A stretch of DNA of 64,000 nt from Methanooceanicella nereidis. GTDB taxonomy: Archaea > Halobacteriota > Methanocellia > Methanocellales > Methanocellaceae. The translations under genes were made by a program, and so were the position numbers. Positions 18,243 through 25,008 of this stretch are shown here, piece by piece. The notes below the pieces were generated by a model. The model did no database searches. It was given only the letters and a program-made list of their open reading frames with translations, and had not been told where the DNA came from. Location: contig NZ_PGCK01000003.1 of assembly GCF_021023085.1 (NCBI RefSeq), positions 186,001-250,000 on the forward strand, in the 5' to 3' direction. Numbering within the stretch: position 1 is the first letter of the stretch; each line of letters begins with the position of its first letter.

Positions 18243-18651
18243 AACCACGAAGCGCACGAAGGCGAGTAAGGTACACTATACTGTTAACCACGAAGCGCAC
18301 GAAGGCGAGTAAGGTTCACTATACTGTTAACCACGAAGCGCACGAAGGCGAGTAAGGTTCACTATACTGTTAACCACGAAGCGCACGAAGGCGAGTAAGG
18401 TACACTATACTGTTAACCACGAAGCGCACGAAGGCGAGTAAGGTTCACTATACTGTTAACCACGAAGCGCACGAAGGCGAGTAAGGTACACTAATTTTTT
18501 TTAAAATATATGCTTATCTTCTAAAAAAGTTCTTTGTGTTCCTTGTTCGCCTTTGTGCGCTTTGTGGTTAGCAGTTTTGTGTTCCTTGTTCGCCTTTGTG
18601 CGCTTTGTGGTTAGCAGTTTTGTGTTCCTTCGAGCCCTTTGTGGTGAAAGG
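18243..18651 (+). repeat. Repeat locus 1: inverted arrays of a 43-bp unit
   Basis: Six direct copies of a 43-bp unit start at 18243, 18286, 18329, 18372, 18415 and 18458 (core CCACGAAGCGCACGAAGGCG). After a roughly 45-base AT-rich centre (18493-18535), at least two and a half copies of the same unit follow in inverted orientation (GTGTTCC at 18536, 18579 and 18622), also spaced by 43 bp. Copies differ only by GTACAC/GTTCAC. The locus fills the convergent gap between the marker 16 gene and aroD. Units abut without unique spacers. Confidence 0.95.
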
Positions 18652-18656
18652 ATAAA

Positions 18657-19325
18657 TTATCTTAATCCCAGTATTTTGAGCCCTTCTTTTATCCTATCCA
18701 CGCGCATTTGCCCGGGTGCCACCGGCCTGCGAACGTATCCATATGTCAGGGAAGATCCATAAACGCAGGACATTATGCGGGAATGCTGCCCGATCTCTCC
18801 CATTGCTATGGTACAGACCGGCCTTTTTGACACCAGCGTCACCTCATACAGCCTCAGCACGTCATGGAAGCTTTTTGGCATGACGGCGAGCTTGGCATAC
18901 CCTCCTTTCTGAGACGACCTGTCGATGATGTCCAGCATCTCGTCGTTCGAAGGCGTCTTCTCAAAGTCATGGTATGATACGATAGGAAGCGCATCCGTTC
19001 CCTCCAGCGTCTCTAATATATCATCGATATTACTGGCTCTAAGCTCGACGTCTATAAAATCCACGAACGGTGCCAGTTCCTTGAAAATCTTGATCCTGTC
19101 GGCATCCGGGCCCTTAAAATTACCGCCCTCGTATACGGGCCTTATCGTAGCGATTATGCCGCACTTCAGGTCCTCGTAGATGCCTTCTATCATGGGCAGC
19201 GGCTTCTCGGTCGAAAGGTCGACGCGAACTTCCACTATGTCCGCGCCAAGCCCGATAGCCTCTATGGCCTCTTCCATCGATGTGATCGATGCGACTACTT
19301 TAGGGGGGAAATCCATTTTCATCAT
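18657..19325 (-). CDS. aroD: 3-dehydroquinate dehydratase, type I
   Basis: Third step of the shikimate pathway, dehydrating 3-dehydroquinate to 3-dehydroshikimate through a Schiff base. The 222 residues follow the type I beta/alpha barrel, with EVRVDL (32-37), the catalytic His in SYHDF (H119) and the Schiff-base Lys in GGYAKLAVMP (K145), and a C-terminal GSSLTYGYV and PGQ loop. It follows the DHPS-like gene on the same strand with a two-base gap, so the two are cotranscribed. Confidence 0.94.
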   Translation of the reverse strand: MMKMDFPPKVVASITSMEEAIEAIGLGADIVEVRVDLSTEKPLPMIEGIYEDLKCGIIATIRPVYEGGNFKGPDADRIKIFKELAPFVDFIDVELRASNIDDILETLEGTDALPIVSYHDFEKTPSNDEMLDIIDRSSQKGGYAKLAVMPKSFHDVLRLYEVTLVSKRPVCTIAMGEIGQHSRIMSCVYGSSLTYGYVRRPVAPGQMRVDRIKEGLKILGLR

Positions 19326-19327
19326 TC

Positions 19328-20770
19328 CTAGAACCTGTCATCCTGCAGGTATGTCCTGTTAAACCTTATCGCCAGTTCGGCTTTCATCAGTTCGGCACCC
19401 AGGTATCCCATGTGGTCAAGCCTGGATACAAGGCCCCTGTCTATTATCGTATGCATTATCGGGCCTGCGTCCTTTCCTGCGATAGTGATGTCGCCATTCT
19501 TTGCGTATATCGTGCCGTTATCTATGAATATATTAAAGCTGCCTTTCGGGTCTGTCATCCACTCATGTCTTTTAGCCTCTATAACTCTGCCCGGCTCTAT
19601 AAGGTCTTTACGCGGGCGCTTTTCTTTTATGACGAGAAGGTCAATGCCCAGATCCTTTACCGGGCCTTTACGCTCTTTGGCCAGCGCCATCATCATGCAG
19701 GCTTTTTTAAGCTCGTCAGCGCTGTTTATGGCTTTCTGGCTGTGCTCTGTAGTGAACAGGATGCTCGCGTCAAGCTCCATGGCAAAGCCTGCAAGAAGGG
19801 CGTTGACACCTATCGAGTCCGCGTCTATGAGCTCGGTTATGTTGCCCACGCCGAAGAATAACGGCATGCCTGCATGCTCTTTCCTGAAGTCGATATATCT
19901 TTCCAGCGATTCCACGGCGCCGTGCCCGACCGGGGACAATACCGGGTCGGCAACGATGTGTTCAATGCCGATGTCCTTACATTTTTGAATATTTACACAT
20001 AAGCTTTCAAGGGTCTCGTCGTCGGGAATTACGACTGCAGGGATATCCTTTTCTGCTATGAGATTGCCTATCATATCGATGTTAGAGCCGTTAAGGCTCA
20101 GCACCATATTAGCGCCGGCTTCTATTCCTGCCTCTATGTACTCGGGTATAAGCGTGTCTATGCTTATCGGCTTGAAAGTCGCCGACCTGGCGACCTTTAC
20201 CGCATGCATAACGGCTTCGGGCGTCGAGTCAAGCGGCACTCCCAGGTCAATGATGTCAGCCGACGCGTAGCTGTCTATCTTCTTTATCAGATCTACGTCT
20301 GACAGTTTCGTAGCGTCGACGACCTCTGCCATGACTTTCATGGTCGACGTCCAGCCTATCTTTACGCCTTTCAGCATAAATTCCGGCGCGGCCTCTTCCT
20401 CTAATCTCTCATAATCCTTTATCGCGTTCTCGCGCTTAATGTTCGCGAGAAGCTGGCATGCAGAGACCTTATGCGAGAACTCGATCTTATCCGCATACTG
20501 AAGCGCCAGAGGTATGTCAAACGCGTGCTTAGGGCCAAGCCTTATTTTGACGCCGAGCTTATTCTCAAGCCCTGAGAAATCCGACGATGACAGGCCCGTC
20601 ACAAGGACAAGGTCATAGTCTTCCGCTTTATCTTTGATAGCCTCTTCTAAAAGCTTCGGCGTGACAAACGCCGCCACTCCTATATCAAGCATAATAACAT
20701 CCGCGGCTTTGCCCGCCACGCTTTTTACCACGGGGTAGGCCAGCCTGCCCGTAACCAACAACACGCGCAT
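19328..20770 (-). CDS. Dihydropteroate synthase-related protein
   Basis: The 480 residues have an N-terminal ~140-residue archaeal domain, a central TIM-barrel portion (about 150-350) related to pterin-binding dihydropteroate synthases (ADIIDLGVPLDSTPEAV, PISIDT, GANMVLSLNGSN, VADPVLSP), and a C-terminal tail. It belongs to the archaeal DHPS-related family, which is commonly linked to methanopterin metabolism although its exact reaction is unsettled. It lies upstream of aroD and is divergent from the PHP gene across only 39 bp. The start ATG is at 20770. Confidence 0.85.
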   Translation of the reverse strand: MRVLLVTGRLAYPVVKSVAGKAADVIMLDIGVAAFVTPKLLEEAIKDKAEDYDLVLVTGLSSSDFSGLENKLGVKIRLGPKHAFDIPLALQYADKIEFSHKVSACQLLANIKRENAIKDYERLEEEAAPEFMLKGVKIGWTSTMKVMAEVVDATKLSDVDLIKKIDSYASADIIDLGVPLDSTPEAVMHAVKVARSATFKPISIDTLIPEYIEAGIEAGANMVLSLNGSNIDMIGNLIAEKDIPAVVIPDDETLESLCVNIQKCKDIGIEHIVADPVLSPVGHGAVESLERYIDFRKEHAGMPLFFGVGNITELIDADSIGVNALLAGFAMELDASILFTTEHSQKAINSADELKKACMMMALAKERKGPVKDLGIDLLVIKEKRPRKDLIEPGRVIEAKRHEWMTDPKGSFNIFIDNGTIYAKNGDITIAGKDAGPIMHTIIDRGLVSRLDHMGYLGAELMKAELAIRFNRTYLQDDRF

Positions 20771-20776
20771 ACAGAA

Positions 20777-20808
20777 GAGTTATATTCGAACAACCAAAAT
20801 ATTAACTC
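20777..20808. promoter_or_regulatory. Compact symmetrical divergent promoter
   Basis: The whole 39-bp gap between two divergent starts holds GAGTTATATT (20777-20786) and its near mirror AATATTAACTC (20798-20808). Each AT block lies about 25 bases before the opposite start codon, as expected for a TATA box serving a leaderless mRNA in each direction. The geometry is read from sequence; the promoter role is inference. Confidence 0.5.
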
Positions 20809-20809
20809 T

Positions 20810-21499
20810 ATGCTTCGCTTCGACCTTCACGTGCACAGCAACTTTTCAAAAGATGGCACCAGCAGCATAGAATCGATACTTAAGGCCGCGAAGGCTAAGG
20901 GGCTGGACGGTATAGCGATCACCGACCACGATACCACTAAAGGCGCGAAGTACGCCCTCGAGATATGCGAGAAAGTGGCTCCCGGCCTTATTGTCATTCC
21001 GGGGGAAGAGATATCTACAAAGTCAGGCCATATGATAGTACTCGGCATAACGGAGACGATACCGCCCGGGCTATCTGTGAAGGATACCATAGTGAGGGCA
21101 AGGGAGCTTGGCGGCACAATAATCATACCTCACCCCGGGCACAGGATGAGGCATGGCATGAACGTGCCGAGAGGCATAGACGCCGTGGAGATCTTCAATT
21201 CCAGGTACATAGTGGGCTATCACAACTATATGGCGAGAAGACGCGCTCACAGGAAGAGCGTACCGGGTGTCGCCGGCAGCGACGCGCATACGGCAGACCT
21301 GGTCGGCACGGCCGTCACTGAGGTCAATACCCACGAAAGGGACGCGGGCTCAGTCCTGAAAGCTATCCGTGAAGGAAAGACCAGGGTGGTCGTGAAAAAG
21401 ACGCCGCTCATCAAGTACATGGCACAGATAGGTCGCGGCTGGGTAAGAAAAATTAAGTATAAAATGGGCGGTCGGGAAAAAAAATTTTCCAAAATGTAG
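20810..21499 (+). CDS. PHP-domain metal-dependent phosphoesterase
   Basis: The 229 residues open with the PHP signature DLHVHSNFSKDG (H7, H9), followed by ITDHDTTKGAKYAL, IPGEEIST, IIIPHPGHR and GSDAHTADLVG, which together supply the metal ligands of the polymerase/histidinol-phosphatase fold. The relatives are stand-alone PHP proteins acting on small phosphoesters; the substrate is unknown. It appears leaderless, with a TATA-like element 25 bases upstream. The C-terminal ~35 residues are strongly basic. Confidence 0.88.
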   Translation: MLRFDLHVHSNFSKDGTSSIESILKAAKAKGLDGIAITDHDTTKGAKYALEICEKVAPGLIVIPGEEISTKSGHMIVLGITETIPPGLSVKDTIVRARELGGTIIIPHPGHRMRHGMNVPRGIDAVEIFNSRYIVGYHNYMARRRAHRKSVPGVAGSDAHTADLVGTAVTEVNTHERDAGSVLKAIREGKTRVVVKKTPLIKYMAQIGRGWVRKIKYKMGGREKKFSKM

Positions 21500-21552
21500 C
21501 GTTTCATCGATATATTTATCATATATGAGACCCAGCAATAGATAGATGATCA

Positions 21553-22005
21553 ATGGATCTTACTGATCGTACAATCATAGAAAAACTCACCCGCGATAGC
21601 CGGATACACTGTACCGAGATCGCCAGCGAACTGGGCGTCGCGACGTCGACGGTGCATAAGCGTGTCAACCAGCTTTATAACGACGGGGTGATCGAGCAAT
21701 TCACAATTATTTTAAACCCTGAAAAATCCGGTACGGCGCTTACGACCTTCATTGGCATCAATGTGGACAGCGGCCGTAAGGACGAGGTCATCAACACTTT
21801 AAAGTCCCTTAATAACGTGCTTGAGGTGTATGAGCTTCTGGAACCCTATGATATTTTTGTCAAGGTCCGTACGCGAGACATCAGCGAGCTGAAGGAAAAC
21901 GTGCTGCGTGTGATCGCGAATACGAAGGGGGTCCTGAACACGAGCAGCATCCTTACGACAAGGCGGCATAAGGAGAACGCCTGTATAACGAAGAACGGTG
22001 ATTGA
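21553..22005 (+). CDS. Lrp/AsnC-family transcriptional regulator
   Basis: A 150-residue regulator with an N-terminal winged helix-turn-helix (residues 1-50, including TEIASELGVATSTVHKRVNQL) and a C-terminal RAM effector-binding domain (about 65-140). It heads a run of four closely spaced genes on the same strand (small membrane protein, Cys-rich protein, CPBP protease), which it may regulate. Confidence 0.9.
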   Translation: MDLTDRTIIEKLTRDSRIHCTEIASELGVATSTVHKRVNQLYNDGVIEQFTIILNPEKSGTALTTFIGINVDSGRKDEVINTLKSLNNVLEVYELLEPYDIFVKVRTRDISELKENVLRVIANTKGVLNTSSILTTRRHKENACITKNGD

Positions 22006-22006
22006 G

Positions 22007-22315
22007 ATGGGAGTATATCTGATAGAGGGGATAGCGGCTTTTTTAATGTACCTGTTAGGAGGCGCGCTTGTACTTTTCATATATGAGGCTTACGTCAAGA
22101 CAAAACAGACGAATCTCATGTATATGGCTGTCGGGTTTTTTGTTATCATTTTTGGAAGTAACCTTAACACGCTGGCCGCAGGGATAATCGAGATACCTCA
22201 ATACGCTGCCGCTATAGATATGTCGACGGCCCGCACGGCAGCGCTGATAATACAGCTATCCGGCATAATCATCCTGTTATTATCTGCCATCCATCCGTTC
22301 GGGCAAAAGAAATGA
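22007..22315 (+). CDS. Small three-helix membrane protein, DUF7521-like
   Basis: About 102 residues, three transmembrane helices, with YEAYVKTKQTNLMYMAVGFFVI in the loop and second helix resembling the archaeal DUF7521 family. ATG 22007 begins one base after the Lrp stop; a GTG at 21998 would overlap Lrp by 8 bases. In other archaea these proteins are often next to regulator genes, so a sensory or coupling role with the Lrp protein is possible but unproven. Confidence 0.7.
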   Translation: MGVYLIEGIAAFLMYLLGGALVLFIYEAYVKTKQTNLMYMAVGFFVIIFGSNLNTLAAGIIEIPQYAAAIDMSTARTAALIIQLSGIIILLLSAIHPFGQKK

Positions 22316-22336
22316 CCATATCAGCTCGTGGTGAAA

Positions 22337-22846
22337 ATGGATAGGTTCAAGCAATTTGCCAATAGCTGGAAAACGGTCGGCGTCACGTCAAGGGTAAAGT
22401 GGCAGCAGAGCAATACTATCGACCGCTTAAACTCACAGCTCATAAAGGCTCTTGTGGAAAAATACGGCGAAGAGGTGATGGCCATCATCTCTGACATAAC
22501 CTTTGAGATAGGGCTCGAGGACGGTAAAAAGATCTGCGAGAACCTGAATCTTGAGTCCGGCACCACTAAAGGCTGCGTCATGCCGCTCGAGACGGTCTCC
22601 TTATTATCAGGCATTGACTCGGAGGTATGCGGGAGCGGAAAAGACCAGAGGTCGACTTCGATACGTATCCGGGGGTGCATGTTCTCCGGCATGTTCGACG
22701 GGATGAACCCTGACATTAAGTCACGGGCCTGTGAAAGCTATTCCCTGGGGCTCGTTCGCGCTGTCAATGATAAAGCAGAGCTAAAGGTGTCCAGGAAATG
22801 CTGCGCGACCAATAAGTTCTGCGAGTTCGTGGTGAGTTTACGTTGA
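22337..22846 (+). CDS. Cys-rich hypothetical protein resembling V4R / L-2-ATC hydrolase-like domains
   Basis: About 169 residues from ATG 22337 (in-frame GTG at 22328 is an alternative). A helical N-terminal part is followed by conserved-looking Cys in EVCGSGKDQ, IRGCMFSG, SRACESY and the terminal KCCATNKFCEFVV. The closing C-x-x-x-x-x-C-E-F pattern recalls the small-molecule-binding V4R and L-2-amino-thiazoline-carboxylate hydrolase-like families. That is a resemblance only. It overlaps the next gene by four bases (TTGA). Confidence 0.6.
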   Translation: MDRFKQFANSWKTVGVTSRVKWQQSNTIDRLNSQLIKALVEKYGEEVMAIISDITFEIGLEDGKKICENLNLESGTTKGCVMPLETVSLLSGIDSEVCGSGKDQRSTSIRIRGCMFSGMFDGMNPDIKSRACESYSLGLVRAVNDKAELKVSRKCCATNKFCEFVVSLR

Positions 22847-23604
22847 AATATTCCGCGCTTACCAGGGCCTCACTTTTCTTTTTACTGATATTATCGCTCG
22901 TATTCGTCTTTCCTTCCGTCGTCGGCGCTATAGGTGCCTATGCCCTGATGATAATGTTGTCGATAATGTTTGTGATCTTTGACGGAATAAAGGTCAAAGA
23001 AAGGAGTTTCATTCTCGGCAGTATCGTAGCCGTGCTCTCGATGACCTCCGCGTTCATTTTAATGCTGGTTTCCGGCAGCGTGGAAATATTGTCGGTCAAC
23101 CCGGAATACGCGGTGGTTCTCTTTAGCGCTGTGATTTTACAGGGATTTGTCGCTTTCGGGGAAGAGCTCTCTTTTCGCCAGTACCTGTTCCAGGTGCTGG
23201 GGGACACTATAGGGAAGCCTGCGTCGGCCGTTATAACATCGATAGCTTTTGCCGCGCTTCATATTCCGTCCATGATAGTCCTTCAGATAAACTCTGGCCT
23301 GATGGTGATCGCCTTTCTGACGATCTTTCTGGCTAGCATTCTGCTGACGCTGCTGTATGTCTACGGGGGCATACTTAACGCCGTAGCGTTCCATTTCTTC
23401 TGGAACCTTCTCCAGTACAACATCTTTGGCCTCGGCCCTCTCGACTCCGTTTTAAAAGTATCAAAAAGCGGAGAGGCGGTCCTTAACGGCGGCAGTTTCG
23501 GTGCTGAGGCATCGATCATCGGGCTTGCCGTGACTGTAGCATCGATCATTGTGTTATCTTATTACTTTAAGGCTAAGCCTTCACCCGAAAACGAAATATA
23601 TTAG
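22843..23604 (+). CDS. CPBP-family intramembrane metalloprotease (CAAX/Abi type)
   Basis: The 253 residues form about eight transmembrane helices. Motif 1 of the CPBP family is EELSFRQYLFQ (E107, E108, R112), motif 2 includes the His in ALHIPSM (H140), and a later HFFWNLLQ supplies motif 3, so the catalytic set looks complete. Such enzymes cleave prenylated or other membrane substrates; the substrate is unknown. The start is TTG 22843, overlapping the upstream stop, so translation is coupled. Confidence 0.85.
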   Translation: MKYSALTRASLFFLLILSLVFVFPSVVGAIGAYALMIMLSIMFVIFDGIKVKERSFILGSIVAVLSMTSAFILMLVSGSVEILSVNPEYAVVLFSAVILQGFVAFGEELSFRQYLFQVLGDTIGKPASAVITSIAFAALHIPSMIVLQINSGLMVIAFLTIFLASILLTLLYVYGGILNAVAFHFFWNLLQYNIFGLGPLDSVLKVSKSGEAVLNGGSFGAEASIIGLAVTVASIIVLSYYFKAKPSPENEIY

Positions 23605-23701
23605 AAATAATATATTATTAAAATGCGCCTGCATGGCATTCAAAAAGTATATTATAGCATATAACATCTAGTAATTAAAATTCACAGCTTGGAGAATTAT
23701 C

Positions 23702-24010
23702 ATGGGCATGTTTGGCTATCAGGAACTGTTACTTGTATTTCTGGCCATAGTCTTACTGTTTGGCGCGTCAAAGCTTCCCGAGCTTGCCAGGTCGATGGGT
23801 AAATCCCTTGGCGAGTTCAAGCGCGGACAGATCGAAGTCGAGAGAGATCTAAAGACGATGAAAGAATCTGCCCCGGAAAAGGAAGCCGAACTGACCAAAG
23901 TCCAGAAGATGGCGAAGAAACTTAACATCGACATCACCGGAAAGACCGAGGACCAGCTCCTGGCCGAGATCGAGACGAAGCTCGGCGAAAAGGGCGCTTC
24001 TTCGAATTGA
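23702..24010 (+). CDS. tatA: Sec-independent protein translocase subunit TatA
   Basis: Pore-forming subunit of the twin-arginine export system. The 102 residues have a short N-terminal membrane helix (about 7-22), the invariant FG hinge (LFGASKLPEL) and an amphipathic helix (ARSMGKSLGEFKRG), then a charged tail including a Lys/Glu-rich coil. No tatC is present in the window. GGAGAA lies before the start ATG at 23702; ATG 23708 is an alternative. Confidence 0.92.
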   Translation: MGMFGYQELLLVFLAIVLLFGASKLPELARSMGKSLGEFKRGQIEVERDLKTMKESAPEKEAELTKVQKMAKKLNIDITGKTEDQLLAEIETKLGEKGASSN

Positions 24011-24035
24011 AACGGTAACAATAAGAGCGTTACTG

Positions 24036-24050
24036 GTAAACTATATATAC
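24036..24050 (+). promoter_or_regulatory. TATA box of the initiator tRNA gene
   Basis: GTAAACTATATATAC, 49 bases before the mature tRNA 5' end, matches an archaeal BRE-TATA element and would start transcription near 24068. Confidence 0.5.
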
Positions 24051-24098
24051 TGTTGGCAGCGTTATAAGGCTGCTAACATATTACTCGTTGTAACACAT

Positions 24099-24173
24099 AG
24101 CGGGGTGGGGTAGTCAGGAGATCCCGACGGGCTCATAACCCGTAGACCAATGGTTCAAATCCATTCCCCGCTA
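24099..24173 (+). tRNA. Initiator tRNA-Met (CAT)
   Basis: A full cloverleaf is visible. The acceptor stem AGCGGGG/CCCCGCT has an A-U first pair and discriminator A. The D arm includes GGG/TCC, the anticodon arm is ACGGG-CTCATAA-CCCGT with anticodon CAT at 24134-24136, and the T arm is AATGG-TTCAAAT-CCATT. The three G-C pairs next to the anticodon loop and the A1-U72 pair are initiator features. CCA is not encoded. The 3' two-thirds are duplicated about 670 bp downstream. Confidence 0.95.
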
Positions 24174-24184
24174 CTTTTAAAATA
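24111..24184 (+). repeat. Left copy of tRNA-derived direct repeat (attachment-site-like)
   Basis: From TAGTCAGGAG within the tRNA D arm to AAAATA past its 3' end, 74 bases recur at 24782-24854. A repeat taking in the 3' part of a tRNA and running past its end is the pattern left by tRNA-targeted integration. Confidence 0.8.
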
Positions 24185-24198
24185 ATTAATAAATTTTT

Positions 24199-24271
24199 GC
24201 AACTCCGTAGGAGTTGCTATCGATAAAAGTTTTTGAAAGGCTAGCGGAAAACTTTTTTCAAAAAGTTTTCC
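24199..24271. repeat. Two perfect inverted repeats downstream of the tRNA
   Basis: GCAACTCC-GTA-GGAGTTGC (24199-24217) is a perfect 8-bp stem. GGAAAACTTTTT-TC-AAAAAGTTTTCC (24246-24271) is a perfect 12-bp stem. The second is preceded by a related AAAAGTTTTTGAAAGG. They may act as terminators or mark a small dispersed repeat; they sit inside the tRNA-bounded interval. Confidence 0.7.
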
Positions 24272-24343
24272 TGCGTTTGTAGTTATTTCTTTTTAGTATT
24301 CTATGTTCGCTATTTGTTATATTTGATTAGCTATTTCTTATTA

Positions 24344-24555
24344 TTTCATGCGGTTCGACGCTCGTTCTTTTTGTATTTGTCGTTACCGTTTCATGCGGTT
24401 CGACGCTCGTTCTTTTTGTATTTGTCGTTACCGTTTCATGCGGTTCGACGCTCGTTCTTTTTGTATTTGTCGTTACCGTTTCATGCGGTTCGACGCTCGT
24501 TCTTTTTGTATTTGTCGTTACCGTTTCATGCAGTTCGACGCTCGCTCCCTTTGGT
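24344..24555 (+). repeat. 45-bp tandem array
   Basis: Four exact 45-bp units start at 24344, 24389, 24434 and 24479 (beginning TTTCATGCGGTTCGACGCTC), and a fifth, degenerating unit starts at 24524. As 45 is a multiple of three, every frame stays open and a 15-residue repeat appears in translation, but the array lacks a ribosome site and codon character, so I treat it as non-coding. It is followed by GCTTCGCTC-type short palindromic sequence. Confidence 0.9.
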
Positions 24556-24781
24556 CGCTCGCTACTCGGCTTTTAGGGTGCTCCGATGTCAGGGCCGGGC
24601 TTGCACCCCGCATAACATTCGCTTCGCTCTGTTATGCTCGCAAGCCCTAAGCGACGCGGACTAACGCCGCGTCCATTACCCTGCCATCTACGCATCCCTC
24701 GCTTCGCTCGGGCAGACCCTAAAAGTCTCGCCGAACGCGATGATAATTCTCAAAAATATCTTAAATATACAAGATATGCAT

Positions 24782-24854
24782 TAGTCAGGAGATCCCGACG
24801 GGCTATAACCCGTAGACTAATGGTTCAAATCCATTCCCCGCTACTTTTAAAATA
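24782..24854 (+). pseudogene. Truncated tRNA-Met copy (right direct repeat)
   Basis: This copy keeps the D-arm 3' side through the 3' end and nine to ten flanking bases of the initiator tRNA, but lacks the first 12 nucleotides, has lost one C of the anticodon loop (GGGCTATAACCC in place of GGGCTCATAACCC) and carries one C-to-T change (GACTAA for GACCAA). It cannot form an acceptor stem and should not be a functional tRNA. Confidence 0.85.
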
Positions 24855-25008
24855 GTACTAGAGCTTTATTCAACACTATACTTCTATAAATACTATTTTT
24901 GTGAAAAATCAGTGATCTCAAGCTCTGTTATACGGTTTGATAAAAAACTATAAGTAAAAAAAGAAAAGCAAGGCCTCTCTGATCATATTCATAAAAAATA
25001 AAAATAGA

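Larger units (their letters stand above)
24185..24781. other. Interval between the two tRNA-derived repeats
   Basis: Almost 600 bases without a credible gene. It contains the two inverted repeats, the 45-bp array, and a stem GACGCGG-N7-CCGCGTC near 24653-24675. No integrase, relaxase or origin-like structure is visible. It could be the decayed core of an integrated element or an accretion of short repeats. Confidence 0.55.

Noticed and set aside
18243-18651. Possible CRISPR array from regularly spaced 43-bp repeats
   Set aside because: The units abut with no unique spacers, later units are inverted, and no cas genes are in the window.
24344-24555. Possible CRISPR array or coding repeat protein from the 45-bp units
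   Set aside because: No unique spacers; the open frame exists only because 45 is divisible by three and has no ribosome site or protein-like context.
24185-24781. Insertion sequence between the tRNA repeats
   Set aside because: No transposase frame and no terminal inverted repeats at the ends of the interval.
24782-24854. Second functional tRNA-Met
   Set aside because: It lacks the first 12 nucleotides and one anticodon-loop base, so it cannot form an acceptor stem.
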